From contig JABFSH010000029.1 of assembly GCA_013140705.1 (NCBI GenBank), forward strand, positions 33,458 to 97,457: a stretch of DNA of 64,000 nucleotides, written 5' to 3'. Shown in pieces: positions 15,789 through 25,253 of this stretch (position 1 is its first letter; every line of letters starts with the position of its first letter). The notes below the pieces were generated by a model, which searched no databases, was not told the DNA's origin, and was given only the letters and a program-made list of their open reading frames with translations. The DNA comes from Methylococcaceae bacterium (GTDB taxonomy: Bacteria; Pseudomonadota; Gammaproteobacteria; Methylococcales; Methylomonadaceae). The position numbers were made by a program, and so were the translations under genes.

Positions 15789-16079
15789 ATGAAATTATTT
15801 GTATCGAAAATCTGGTTCAAAAATTCGCCCAAGGTCAAACGGCAACACTCACATGGATTTAATCAAATCTTCTGTGAAGACAATCGTCAAGTAAGTAATG
15901 AGTTTATGGGACTCGATGACGACCATCCATTCCCACAAGCACTCGCTAATTTTGCAATCATTCTATCCATCTTTTCCTTATTTTTTTACCTGATTTATAG
16001 CCAAGGCATAGCTAATTTTATGCATGAATTTATGGAAAAGCTTGGCAAACTATTACAAATCTTGATTAAGAATGATTAG
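15789..16079 (+). CDS. Small single-span membrane protein, unknown
   Basis: A 96-residue ORF with one clear hydrophobic helix at about residues 52-70 (ANFAIILSIFSLFFYLIYSQ) and a basic, soluble N-terminus. I do not recognise it. The last 8 bases overlap the start of the following GT-C-like gene, which supports a real coupled gene. The upstream region is very AT-rich and lacks a good ribosome-binding site, so the exact start is uncertain. It may be an accessory subunit for the large membrane protein after it. Confidence 0.5.
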   Translation: MKLFVSKIWFKNSPKVKRQHSHGFNQIFCEDNRQVSNEFMGLDDDHPFPQALANFAIILSIFSLFFYLIYSQGIANFMHEFMEKLGKLLQILIKND

Positions 16080-18066
16080 CTACTTTCCGATATCGATATA
16101 TTTAGTTTACTTATTTTGCTCCATAACAGGCGCACTTTCTTTACTGAAGTTAAACAAAAAATCGGCTCAAGTGCAGATAGTTGGTGTACAAGGAGTACTG
16201 ACGGTAACTCTCTTTCTGACACTTTTTCTCTCCGGATTATTGCAAACAGGCATAATTGCAATCCTATTAAAACGGCCCTTAATGTCAGCCGGGAATGGCC
16301 TCTTTCTATTAATCCCACTGGTCCTCTCTTCTGCATTGATTGACCGCCCTAACAGCCTCCGTTCATATTTTTTAAAACTCCGCACCGGACTCTATCTCTA
16401 CAAGACATTGAGCCGAGCCTCGAAATATTCGATTCTACTTTATTCAATGGCAATGCTAGTCCTGCTGCTGCTTCTTATTATCGGTTATCCCCGCGGATTT
16501 GAAGTTACTGCCTACCATTTACCCATTGCCGTGAATTTCTTCCGTGACAAAACTTTATCCGTTTGGGACCATGCTTATATGCATGCATATCCAGCGAATA
16601 TGAGTCTCTGGATTGGTTTTTGGCTGCAAATTTTGCCAGAAAAAGTCGTTTCCATCGTCGATCTACCCTTTGCTATATACCTTTCCTACGTTGTTTTTGT
16701 TCTAGCGAAAATGGTGGGGAGCGACCGAAACACAGCAATACTGCTTGCAATAGGAATTTTATCAATACCCATTTTCGGTTTTTCGTCAATAGAACTGGGT
16801 AGCGATGTCGCTGGTGTAGCATGTTTGGTTGCGGCTTTGGTACTTGCCTTGGCCGGACGACGAAATGATTTTTACCTGGCTTTAGTTTCTGGCCTCGCCG
16901 CAGGCCTCGCATATGGCTTTAAATCACTTCACTTAGTAGGAAGCGGTTTGATTGGCATGCTAATACTCTTAGGATTTGCGCGGCAAGCTGAAGCAGGTAT
17001 TAGATCATGGGGTAGTTTAGATTTCGGAAGAGCCCTACTGTTTATAACCGGATTTTTAATTTTAGCAGGGCCTTGGCTACTTAGAAATTGGCTGGAATTT
17101 AACAATCCACTTTATCCAATACATTTTGGGAGAGTTTTTGATTTTCTAGGCTTTGCATCTGCACCCGATTTTTCCCTAGAAGAACGGACTTACACCCAAT
17201 TCGAATGGGTAAAAAAAACTCTTGAATGGTTTTTTTACCCTTGGGTCGAATGGCAATTTATTAACCAGAACTTCAAACACAATTCGGGTTTAGGCGCTTT
17301 TTTCGCTCTAACTGTACCTGCTGCCTGGTTTATTTGGTCGTGGATAATCGGAATGTCGGCGTGGCATAAGTTTACCAAATCTGATAAACCTACATTTTAT
17401 GCCATTTGGCCTGGATTCGTTTGTTACCTGATCGGAACCGCCATCATCATTGTCTGGGCTTTGCTCGGGGATAGACAGCCACGTTATTTAATGGGAGGCA
17501 TTCCGTTTCTAGTCGTTTTATATGGTACGCTATCAAATTGGGCCAGCTCAAAAATCAAGCGTCTGGGATATGTTATGCTTTGCTTAACAAGCACATTGAT
17601 GATGATAGTGTTAGTTATTACATTTATGCTTCGCCAAGGAGGACATCTGCAAACCCTGACTATTCCGACCAGATCTGACTACTATGAATACCCAAAAGTG
17701 TTAGATACTTTACCATCAGGTGCGGTAGTCGGTAACCTTGCCGGACGAGTTTGGCATTATGCCCTCTTCGGATCTGGCTTAAATAACCATGTTATTCCAT
17801 CAACACGAATGGAAGAACTATTTTTTAGGAATGGCCACTGGGTTCTTGATTATGATCAAATCCACAAATTGGGCATCAATTATTTATTTGTTGAGGGAAA
17901 TATTAAAGCAACATCAAACAAATGCTTAAAACTGGTTGAAATCGGCAACATAAAAATTAATCCGTACAACAAGGTTCCACTCACTTATCCTCGCTTTGTT
18001 TATCAACTTGAGGGTGAGTGTTTAGATGATACCTTGATAATCGAAAGCGTCGCCTCCGGCAACTAG
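16072..18066 (+). CDS. Polytopic membrane protein, GT-C glycosyltransferase-like
   Basis: A 664-residue protein with about 12 membrane helices and a ~130-residue soluble C-terminus. After two or three N-terminal helices, the loop YPRGFEVTAYHLPIAVNFF and later DHAYMHAYPANMSLW resembles the acidic first periplasmic loop of GT-C enzymes (ArnT/PMT-like, GT39/GT83), where the catalytic Asp or Glu sits. LAAGLAYGFKSLHL and GPWLLRNWLEFNNPLYPI are further matches to that superfamily. It would move a sugar from a polyprenyl phosphate on the outer face of the inner membrane. It is the main gene of the short plus-strand unit. Its exact family is not certain. Confidence 0.65.
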   Translation: MISYFPISIYLVYLFCSITGALSLLKLNKKSAQVQIVGVQGVLTVTLFLTLFLSGLLQTGIIAILLKRPLMSAGNGLFLLIPLVLSSALIDRPNSLRSYFLKLRTGLYLYKTLSRASKYSILLYSMAMLVLLLLLIIGYPRGFEVTAYHLPIAVNFFRDKTLSVWDHAYMHAYPANMSLWIGFWLQILPEKVVSIVDLPFAIYLSYVVFVLAKMVGSDRNTAILLAIGILSIPIFGFSSIELGSDVAGVACLVAALVLALAGRRNDFYLALVSGLAAGLAYGFKSLHLVGSGLIGMLILLGFARQAEAGIRSWGSLDFGRALLFITGFLILAGPWLLRNWLEFNNPLYPIHFGRVFDFLGFASAPDFSLEERTYTQFEWVKKTLEWFFYPWVEWQFINQNFKHNSGLGAFFALTVPAAWFIWSWIIGMSAWHKFTKSDKPTFYAIWPGFVCYLIGTAIIIVWALLGDRQPRYLMGGIPFLVVLYGTLSNWASSKIKRLGYVMLCLTSTLMMIVLVITFMLRQGGHLQTLTIPTRSDYYEYPKVLDTLPSGAVVGNLAGRVWHYALFGSGLNNHVIPSTRMEELFFRNGHWVLDYDQIHKLGINYLFVEGNIKATSNKCLKLVEIGNIKINPYNKVPLTYPRFVYQLEGECLDDTLIIESVASGN

Positions 18067-18174
18067 ACTATAAAAACGGTCATTGATTTCAAATATAGTA
18101 ACCACTCCTGTAATCAAATATTGATGCAAAAAATAACTGAATTTTATATAGGCAGAAACAAGATCAGAAAATTA

Positions 18175-18876
18175 TTATTTAGGTGATTTTAATTTAAAAA
18201 CGGGGTATGAGGCTTCCGAAAAGGAGACATACAAAAACGGTCTTAGGGATGAAACTGACAACTGCACAGTACCAACTTGAAAAAAAACCGCCCAACCGAC
18301 AATTCTAGCCCCCATTCGTTTATGAGACCCTAACGACATTGCGTTAAAGGCAGAAATACGGCTAAACGACCAAGAATAACCTTCGTTTAAAAGTTTGGCC
18401 GAAGCATAATCCCACAACTTTAAAAAAACTGGCGACAACCTGAATTTTGGTTCCACATAAACATCAAAATCCCATACCGATTGAAATGAATCAAACTCAT
18501 ATATGCAACGGACTTCGTCCTCCCGAAAACGATGTTTTGCGTACCACAAACAACCGGCAAATTCATTAGCTTTGTAGGCTGCCAAGCAAACGGCCCCTTG
18601 CATATAACGATCTTTAATTACATTAGACGGACGAGGACACGGATGAATTTCATTGAGAGGTAATTCAACAACACGAAGTAGTTTTCCTCTATTTTCAGGT
18701 AAAAGCGGATTCCCATTTATAAGTTGCGCTACAAAATAATACTTGTTAATACCGAAGTGTTTCGAAAAAACAGCAACACTTCGATTTGCCAAATACAGCA
18801 TGGCGTTAACAAAACCCAAATCCTTAACCAATTGCTTTAATCGCTTTCTTATTTTACACAGTGCCGATAATTTCAT
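18175..18876 (-). CDS. Putative GNAT-like acyltransferase of the polysaccharide cluster
   Basis: A 233-residue soluble protein counted from the ATG at 18876; an upstream TTG start is possible but has no support. The middle (GCLWYAKHRFREDEVRCIYEF and DFDVYVEPKFRLSPVFLKLWDYA) and the tail (SRISAFNAMSLGSHKRMGARIVGWAVFF) look like the strand-helix order of GNAT-like proteins found in exosortase-type clusters, including an asparagine-rich SxxNAMSL-type step and a GAR turn. The signature is weak, so the family is tentative. Codon use is AT-rich like the surrounding DNA. Confidence 0.55.
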   Translation of the reverse strand: MKLSALCKIRKRLKQLVKDLGFVNAMLYLANRSVAVFSKHFGINKYYFVAQLINGNPLLPENRGKLLRVVELPLNEIHPCPRPSNVIKDRYMQGAVCLAAYKANEFAGCLWYAKHRFREDEVRCIYEFDSFQSVWDFDVYVEPKFRLSPVFLKLWDYASAKLLNEGYSWSFSRISAFNAMSLGSHKRMGARIVGWAVFFQVGTVQLSVSSLRPFLYVSFSEASYPVFKLKSPK

Positions 18877-19024
18877 GATCACTTTCAATTTTGATTGAAA
18901 ATTTTATAGCCTCAATTAACAATAAATTTCAAAATATTAAAAATCGTTTAGTTAACTTTGAAAACCATTTATATAGCGCAAGTGCTAGAATAATTAGCAT
19001 TGCTTTAAAACTGTAGTTACTTAT

Positions 19025-19143
19025 GGGAACCTCTAAAAATTATCCATTCATGCTTCGACAAGCTCAACACGAACTGATAAGTCACTGATTTAAAAAGGCT
19101 ACCGTTCGCACTGAGCTTTTCGAAGTACAATTTTTAGAGTCCA
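19025..19143 (+). repeat. Dispersed inverted-repeat element, family A copy 2
   Basis: GGGAACCTCTAAAAATT (19025-19041) and AATTTTTAGAGTCC (19129-19142) are the ends. The interior pair is GCTTCGACAAGCTCAAC and GAGCTTTTCGAAGT. It matches the copies at 2999 (opposite orientation) and 58238. It lies just upstream of the TPR protein gene and may carry or disturb its promoter. Confidence 0.8.
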
Positions 19144-19174
19144 CTCTTATCTTGTTATCAGATCGAGAAATTTG

Positions 19175-19840
19175 ATGAAAAAAACTCAGGCAGTGATTTT
19201 ATTATTATTTTCATCATACCTTTACGCAGCTCAAGCACCATGGGTTGGCGCTGATCTAAAAGGCCTGCCTTGCACTGGGGAAGGTCAGGGCTATGGCCCT
19301 TTTGATTACACCAAATCAAATGAACGCGGCAAAATACCCATCGTTGAAGCGCACCACTTCACACCTGAAGTTGAAAATCATCTCAAGGGCGAAAGTGGCT
19401 ACCTAGAAGGTGATCTTGATTACACCCTGCGTGCCGTACCTAATCATCATAAGGCCTTACTCAGTGTAATTCGTTACCAGCTCAAGCTAAACAAAAAACT
19501 GCTTCTAAAAAACACCCCTTTGCTAACACCGGTGGAATGCTACTTGCAACGCGCGATCCATTTCAGTCCCAACGACGCAGCCAGCTTTTCTTTATATGCC
19601 TACTATTTGAAAGAGGTTGGTGAGACACAAAAAGCCGCCGATCTTTACCAAAAAGCCCTGGCTATTGCCCCAGACAATGCAAAAATTCAATATTCCTATA
19701 GTCTGCTTTTAATCGATCTACAACAATACGACAAAGCCCTGGAATACGCCGAAAAAGCTTATACACACGGCAAACCACCGGAAGGCTTGAAAAACAAACT
19801 GATCAAGCTCGGTGTGTGGAAAAAACCCGCCGATAAATAG
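19175..19840 (+). CDS. Exported TPR-repeat protein
   Basis: A 221-residue protein. The ATG at 19175 is preferred over the TTG just before it. Residues 1-18 (KKTQAVILLLFSSYLYA) form a signal peptide, so it is exported. The mature N-terminal part (APWVGADLKGLPCTGEGQGYGPFDY) is unrecognised. Residues about 125-200 form two tetratricopeptide repeats, such as GETQKAADLYQKALAIAPDN and QQYDKALEYAEKAYTHG, which suggest protein-protein contacts in the periplasm. Its 3' end overlaps the convergent glycosyltransferase gene by 38 bp. Confidence 0.8.
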   Translation: MKKTQAVILLLFSSYLYAAQAPWVGADLKGLPCTGEGQGYGPFDYTKSNERGKIPIVEAHHFTPEVENHLKGESGYLEGDLDYTLRAVPNHHKALLSVIRYQLKLNKKLLLKNTPLLTPVECYLQRAIHFSPNDAASFSLYAYYLKEVGETQKAADLYQKALAIAPDNAKIQYSYSLLLIDLQQYDKALEYAEKAYTHGKPPEGLKNKLIKLGVWKKPADK

Positions 19841-20843
19841 CCGCTAAATCCACCGCAACACTATCCCAACTGAATGCCGCAACACTAGCACGGCAAGCTT
19901 TAGCCCCAACAGGATTAGCTAACGTTGCACAAATCGCTTGCCGAATAGCGTCATGATCATTGGGTGCAATTTCGCGCACCATATTTTGCATCAAGCTGAT
20001 ATCCATGCAATGATTTCGCGTCATCACCGCAGGTGTGTCGGCAGCTAGGGCTTCCAGAACACTTAGCGGCATAACTTCGCTCAGGCTAGGCAAACAAAAT
20101 ACACCTGCCGCCGCATATGCCGAAGCTAACAACGGATTTTCATAAGCCAATGAGCCCAAATAAACCACGTGCGGATAAGCCATTAACTGCGCTAAATAAG
20201 CTTTTGAAAACTCCAAGCAGGTGCCAATCAACACCACTTTTAGCCCAGTGTCTTTCAAAGCTTCCGCTAAAGCCAACTGATTTTTATGGCTATTAATAGC
20301 CGCCACGCACAACACAAAACCGGGTTCAATATTGAATTTTTCACTAAACAAGGCTGGCGTGGCTTCGAAAAAGCGTTTCGGAATGCCGTTAGGAATCACG
20401 CTGACTTTTTCCGCTTCGATCAAAAATGCTTCGGTTATCGAATTTTTTTCGATCTCCCCCAAAGCAACAATGGCATCACTAGCCAGTAAGCAGTAATGAA
20501 TTTCCCGATATGTGGTCTGAATATGCCAGCCGGTCAATCTACCTACAAGCCGATCTAAAAATCGTTCGCGCATTCCGCTAAGACGTGTCCAGTCAGGTCG
20601 AATCAGCGGCGAAATCACCACCGGTTTTCCTAAATCTTTGGCTGCTTCTACTATGCGGTAATTGCCGTTAATCGCCGAAAACACATGCACTAGATCATAA
20701 ACGGCTAGTTGATCTTGATGTGGATTAATTAACTCGGTTTGAATATCCAGCTGATTAAGCGCGGCGATGGTTTCCTTGATTTGAATCTGTAACCCGCCTT
20801 GTCGCTGGAACAGCATGGGATAAGATAAAAAGGCAACGCGCAT
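19803..20843 (-). CDS. Glycosyltransferase family 4
   Basis: A 346-residue GT-B enzyme. The opening RVAFLSYPMLFQRQGGLQIQ is the acceptor-domain glycine loop. IPNGIPKRFF is near residue 148, and the donor site FCLPSLSEVMPLSVLEALAADTPAV contains the E-x7-E pattern of GT4. The N-terminal half is soluble, without a signal peptide. It starts two bases after the next glycosyltransferase gene ends, so it belongs to the minus-strand right arm. Its 3' end overlaps the TPR gene by 38 bp, an unusually deep convergent overlap. Confidence 0.88.
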   Translation of the reverse strand: MRVAFLSYPMLFQRQGGLQIQIKETIAALNQLDIQTELINPHQDQLAVYDLVHVFSAINGNYRIVEAAKDLGKPVVISPLIRPDWTRLSGMRERFLDRLVGRLTGWHIQTTYREIHYCLLASDAIVALGEIEKNSITEAFLIEAEKVSVIPNGIPKRFFEATPALFSEKFNIEPGFVLCVAAINSHKNQLALAEALKDTGLKVVLIGTCLEFSKAYLAQLMAYPHVVYLGSLAYENPLLASAYAAAGVFCLPSLSEVMPLSVLEALAADTPAVMTRNHCMDISLMQNMVREIAPNDHDAIRQAICATLANPVGAKACRASVAAFSWDSVAVDLAAIYRRVFSTHRA

Positions 20844-20845
20844 AG

Positions 20846-22000
20846 CTAGAGTATGGCTTGATAAAAATCTTTAATCTTATTTTCCCAATTCTCTCGAGAA
20901 TATTTTTCGGCCGCCTCGATTGAACCAGCTAAGGCCATTTCCTCTCTTTTGCAGTTATCTTCAATAAGATTCGCAATCGCCTCTACAATTTTATTCTCAT
21001 CCCCAGCATGAACTAAAATTCCAGATGAACTATTTATGAAAACTTCGTGAGAACCCGGCACATCCGTTGCCACAACGGGCACACCACAAGCCATTGCTTC
21101 TATAGTTGCTAGACTTAAACCCTCCCTAATACTAAGTAGCACAAATAAATCGAAGGCGGGCAAAATTTCTTCAATATTATTTTGAAATCCCCAAAAAAGC
21201 ACACATTTTGACAATCCAAGTTGATTTGCTTGTTCACGGCATTGTTTTTCAAGAGGACCTTCGCCAACAATGGCGAGCCGGGAATTTGGGAAGCGCTTAT
21301 TTAATTGTCCAAAGACAGCAATAAGCAAATCGGGTCTTTTTTGTTTATCCAAACGCCCAGAAAATCCCAATAATAATTGATTATCAGTAATCGAAAATTT
21401 GGCACGAGTTTGTTGGCGTCTTTCATTACTTGGCTGAAATCGCTTTGTATCAACGAAATTATAAATCGTTTCCAAACGTGTATCATTATGAATATATTTT
21501 TGGTAGGTACTCAAAAAACTATCTAAAGCCTGTTGTGAAACAGCGTATAGGCCTTTCACCGATTCGAATGCTTGCTGCATTAAATCGTCGTGCCAGGGAA
21601 GGTATTTATGTGCAGGAAAAACATTATGAACACTTAACACACAGGGAACATTACATTTATGTGCCAACCAAAGCCGAGTACACCCCATCTCAGTCCAACA
21701 GTAAAAAATATGAATCAAGGATGGTTTCATTTTTTTTATGTAACGACACCAAAAAATCTCTGCAAGTAATTTTTTTTGCCGTCGCCACCTCCACTCTTCA
21801 AAAAACATAGGCGGATTGTAATATGTCGCTGAAATATCATACGCGGCTAAGTCATTAATTAATTTTTCTGAATTTGGGAAACTGCTGATCCCGACTGCAA
21901 CATCATAATTCATCGACTTTAGGTATACCGCTTCTTGTACAATTCTTTTTTCCATACCGCCATACTGACCCGAATAGCTTAATAATAATATTTTTTGCAT
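20846..22000 (-). CDS. Glycosyltransferase family 4
   Basis: A 384-residue GT4 protein. The opening SYSGQYGGMEKRI carries the glycine loop. NFVDTKRFQPS marks the start of the donor domain, followed by GFSGRLDKQKRPDLLI, IVGEGPLEKQC and the E-x7-E donor motif REGLSLATIEAMACGVPVVAT around residue 290. It probably adds a sugar to the lipid-linked repeat unit at the cytoplasmic face of the inner membrane. Base composition is lower in G+C than the housekeeping genes, like the next two genes. Confidence 0.9.
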   Translation of the reverse strand: MQKILLLSYSGQYGGMEKRIVQEAVYLKSMNYDVAVGISSFPNSEKLINDLAAYDISATYYNPPMFFEEWRWRRQKKLLAEIFWCRYIKKMKPSLIHIFYCWTEMGCTRLWLAHKCNVPCVLSVHNVFPAHKYLPWHDDLMQQAFESVKGLYAVSQQALDSFLSTYQKYIHNDTRLETIYNFVDTKRFQPSNERRQQTRAKFSITDNQLLLGFSGRLDKQKRPDLLIAVFGQLNKRFPNSRLAIVGEGPLEKQCREQANQLGLSKCVLFWGFQNNIEEILPAFDLFVLLSIREGLSLATIEAMACGVPVVATDVPGSHEVFINSSSGILVHAGDENKIVEAIANLIEDNCKREEMALAGSIEAAEKYSRENWENKIKDFYQAIL

Positions 22001-22013
22001 TTAAAAGTTCTAT

Positions 22014-23213
22014 TCATGATATAGATTTAATTAGTAAAAAACGTCGTATTAAATATTTTAGTTCTGAAAATCCAAGTAAAATAAAAATACATCTTAGAAT
22101 GGAGAATACTAATTTTTTTTCTTTTCTAAGTTGATAGTAAAAGCTTTTGATAAACTCTATCTTTAAGCAATGACCCATCTGGCTTTTAGAACAAATCTCG
22201 TTAATCTTCCTAATCAAACTAACATTTTTTATTAAACCCTCGTAAACTGATGGGTTCGGAGGTGCCATGGTCATTTGACAATTACACTTGTCTTCAAGCG
22301 ATAGATTTAAATAATTATTTTTCCCCAAAGCATCAAGATCCGCTAAAACATATTCCCAAAGACCTTTTCTACTCATAACGCAAATCCTATACAGAAGAGC
22401 TGTCTTTTTTAAATCCGGACTCAACTCATTATTGAGACAATGAATTTCATGTTTTCCAGGGTAAATGTAGTCGGTTAACTTTAAAATCTCATATAGTTTG
22501 CAAAATATAATCTGGTCGTAGTAATTCCATACGGTATATCTTTCGATATGTTTATGCTTACTTTCTGAAGACCCCCGCATTCCTTTATGATGTCTTCTTA
22601 TTGTCAAAGGTATGTCAATTAATTTCCCATGATAAAACTGTGAAAGACGAAGAATCATATCATAATCTTGGGCTCTTATTAATTCTTCATCAAACCCCCC
22701 TAAAGTAATATAACAACTTGTTTTAACAAGCATTCCTTGTTGGAGTATAAAACAACCAAGTAACAGTCGTTGAAATAACCCGAAATCAACATCTTTAGGT
22801 ATTTTACTTTCTTCGTATATATCTAATACTTCATTAGCTTCATAGTGTCTGCTATATGTAAAACAAACATTTTCATTGCTTTTAAATGCCGAGAAATGAA
22901 GCTCTAAAGCATTCTCACATGCTATATCATCATCATCGAATATCCATACATAATCGTATTTAATAAACTGCATGGCATAATTCAAAGCTGAAGATTTACC
23001 ACCGTTTTCTTTCGATAAAAAAAGAATTCTGTCCAGATAAGGCTCAATTACTTGTATTGTATTATCCGTCGAACCATCGTCAACAACAATTACCTGAGCA
23101 GGGCACAAAGTCTGATTTAGAATGCTTTCTAATGTTTGAGGCAAGTACTCCGACCTATTAAAGGTAGGGATGATTACAGTAACTTTAAAATTGTAATTAT
23201 CATTGAATTTCAT
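22014..23213 (-). CDS. Glycosyltransferase family 2
   Basis: A 399-residue GT-A glycosyltransferase. The nucleotide-sugar half has VTVIIPTFNRSEYL and VVDDGSTDNT in the first 55 residues, then NGGKSSALNYAM and the metal-binding WIFDDDD at about 90-96. The DYDMILRLSQF loop follows. The C-terminal 150 residues are a family-poor extension with a hydrophobic patch near the end. The gene is markedly AT-rich, with many AAA, ATT and TTA codons, which suggests recent acquisition with the adjacent region. It is the 5' gene of the three-glycosyltransferase set, and a decayed insertion sequence lies just upstream. Confidence 0.9.
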   Translation of the reverse strand: MKFNDNYNFKVTVIIPTFNRSEYLPQTLESILNQTLCPAQVIVVDDGSTDNTIQVIEPYLDRILFLSKENGGKSSALNYAMQFIKYDYVWIFDDDDIACENALELHFSAFKSNENVCFTYSRHYEANEVLDIYEESKIPKDVDFGLFQRLLLGCFILQQGMLVKTSCYITLGGFDEELIRAQDYDMILRLSQFYHGKLIDIPLTIRRHHKGMRGSSESKHKHIERYTVWNYYDQIIFCKLYEILKLTDYIYPGKHEIHCLNNELSPDLKKTALLYRICVMSRKGLWEYVLADLDALGKNNYLNLSLEDKCNCQMTMAPPNPSVYEGLIKNVSLIRKINEICSKSQMGHCLKIEFIKSFYYQLRKEKKLVFSILRCIFILLGFSELKYLIRRFLLIKSIS

Positions 23214-23336
23214 AAAATCTTTAATTTTTTATGGATATTAACAAGTTACAGGTTTAAGAAAAACCGTGGGATGCAAAACACAAAGCTAAAATAAACGATT
23301 CGGAATTTGATTCTCCAAAAGCCAACTCATTCGATA

Positions 23337-23898
23337 TCAAAACTCGACCAAATTTTTGGCAAATAGCGTGCTGATATCACGTGGTAAGTTCCGAGTAGAA
23401 AGCTCTAAATTTCTAATCACGACATGAACCCATGGCAACCCTTCACTTGCCAGTTCAAGATGATATTTTAGCAACCTGAGGTGTTTCCCGGCAGTTCTTT
23501 CAGTGCAGCGAGCATCAGCACTCAAGATCTGCGGGGCCAAAGGTCTGTGCGCGACAGAATAACGCTTGCTGAGGGCACTACGTCAGACAAGACGCGCCAA
23601 TGAGTTTGGTTAACCGCAAAAGTCGAAATACTGCCTTTGCCTGGTGCCAACCCCGTAGAGACTCCAAAACATTTCACCAAGGGCAATTTCGTATTATGAA
23701 ACAAAGTCCCCGCTGTTCTTGAAGACTGATGGCCACAGAACAATCAAAGACATGCCGAGTCAGGAGTAACCAAGCTTTCTCACGCTGACAGTGGGGCAAC
23801 GAAACCCTGCCATCTCATTTTGATGATCGCTTGAAGACAGGTTGTTTATTCGAAAAGTGTGGATGCCATTCCCCAAAACTCGTAATTTCGGTTTGCAT
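23337..23898 (-). pseudogene. IS1595-type (ISXO2-like) transposase remnant
   Basis: Reading the minus strand from an ATG at 23898 and jumping frames gives, in order, ITSFGEWHPHFSNKQ, KMRWQGFRCPHCQREKAW, RHVFDCSV, TAGTLFHNTKLPLVK, KLIGAS-like, then after a gap LPWVHVVIRNL and NLVEF-stop-YR. This is the collinear order of ISXO2-like transposases: an N-terminal region, a zinc ribbon, a TGT(I/V)FH..KLPL helix, and the end of the DDE domain. Several frameshifts are needed. The middle of the DDE domain is missing, so only about 560 bp of the usual ~900-1000 remain. It is inactive. It sits between the GT2 and acyltransferase genes in the most AT-rich part of the cluster. Confidence 0.75.
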
Positions 23899-24159
23899 AA
23901 TCGCTCTTCACTTAAGTAATCCAACATTTCGATGGCTTAACCTTAATAGCCATTAATATTTTTAATCCATTGACTTTTCACAGACAATCGAAATAAATGA
24001 CTTACCAAGTAAAAAATGAATGTAAGTTATTGATAATTTTTAGTCAGTGCTTAACATTAGTTATCAAGTTTGATTGAAAAATTCCTCTCATTACCTACCA
24101 ATTTTTGTACTTTCAATATATTTCAATATATTTCAATATAATTTAGTGACGGACTTCAT
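23899..24159. repeat. AT-rich spacer with a 10-bp tandem repeat (24111-24140)
   Basis: No gene is seen between the transposase remnant and the acyltransferase stop. TTTCAATATA occurs three times in tandem without error at 24111-24120, 24121-24130 and 24131-24140. The rest is low-complexity AT-rich sequence. Confidence 0.7.
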
Positions 24160-25170
24160 CTAAGTCACTAGCAGCTTAAGTCGTGAATTTATTGAAAAAA
24201 GGAAGCTAAAGCCTATCGACAACAAATACACAAACACGGTTAAAACAAAAAACATAAAGTTATCTATGCTTAAATGAGTTATATCGATTGCGTATCGAAT
24301 ATGATCAAGCACAAGTACATGTAAAACGTACACACCCAAAGAAAGATTACCTAAATTTGAAAAAAAAGATTGTTCGCTACGAAATCCTAAAAATAACAAA
24401 AAAACACCGACTGCCATAATAGGTGTTCCAAACATAAATTCGTAATGAATTGCACGAGGAAATTTGGATGTTAACAAAATATATTCAAAGTACTGAGTAA
24501 AAAAGCCTATACCTACCAACAATAGAGAAGGTTGCCACGGCAATTTTAATTTTGTGATAGAGAAATACCAGCCTAATGAAACAAATAAAGCTGAAGCAAA
24601 AGGGCCATTCCTTGAAGTGAATGGCATGTGAAAACCAATTCCTGTCTCAGAATACCCTCCCCCTAATACACATATAATGTATTGTATCAATGCAAGACCA
24701 AAAACAAATTTTATGCTGATCTTGGATGTTAGGAACAGGTAAACGAAAGCTAAAGCTAGGCTCTCTAGATACCACAAATGGCCGTAAAAGCCTTGGAGCA
24801 ATACTTTACAAGGATGTGTCACAATTTGATAAAAATCCCAATATTTTATCCTTAAATAACCCACCTTTTGTAAACCAGAGCAATTAAGTGGAATCATAAG
24901 ATAAAAAAAGTTCCAGAATAAAAATAAAACCAAAATTCTTTTTAAGGTCTTAAAAAATAGTTTATTTTGTATAATTTTTTCCCCTGCGAAATACCCTGAC
25001 ATGATAAAAAAACAAGGGACGGCAAACCGTGCAATATTATTTAATATCCCATAAATCAAGCTATTTTGTTTGTCGACCATGATGGGCATGGCATGTAAAA
25101 CTATGACAAAGTAAATAGCCACAATTTTGAGAAAATCTAAATTAGCGAAACGTTGTTTAACTTCGTTCAT
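24160..25170 (-). CDS. Acyltransferase family 3 (OafA/WecH-like) membrane protein
   Basis: About 336 residues from the ATG at 25170, chosen because RFANLDFLKIVAIYFVIVLHA is how acyltransferase-3 proteins begin. An alternative ATG at 25254 overlaps the upstream stop as TAATG and would add 28 residues. About ten membrane helices are visible. The catalytic-type His is in IVLHAMP (helix 1), and VPCFFIMSGYFAG is the conserved second segment. The family transfers acetyl or other acyl groups to sugars of exported polysaccharides. It follows the methyltransferase gene in the operon and would decorate the repeat unit. Confidence 0.85.
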   Translation of the reverse strand: MNEVKQRFANLDFLKIVAIYFVIVLHAMPIMVDKQNSLIYGILNNIARFAVPCFFIMSGYFAGEKIIQNKLFFKTLKRILVLFLFWNFFYLMIPLNCSGLQKVGYLRIKYWDFYQIVTHPCKVLLQGFYGHLWYLESLALAFVYLFLTSKISIKFVFGLALIQYIICVLGGGYSETGIGFHMPFTSRNGPFASALFVSLGWYFSITKLKLPWQPSLLLVGIGFFTQYFEYILLTSKFPRAIHYEFMFGTPIMAVGVFLLFLGFRSEQSFFSNLGNLSLGVYVLHVLVLDHIRYAIDITHLSIDNFMFFVLTVFVYLLSIGFSFLFSINSRLKLLVT

Positions 25171-25253
25171 TTTTAAGGCGTGAATAAGTAGCCAAGGATA
25201 ATGCGCATCATTGCTGCACGATAGCAAATTTGTACGCACAATTGTCCAATCCA

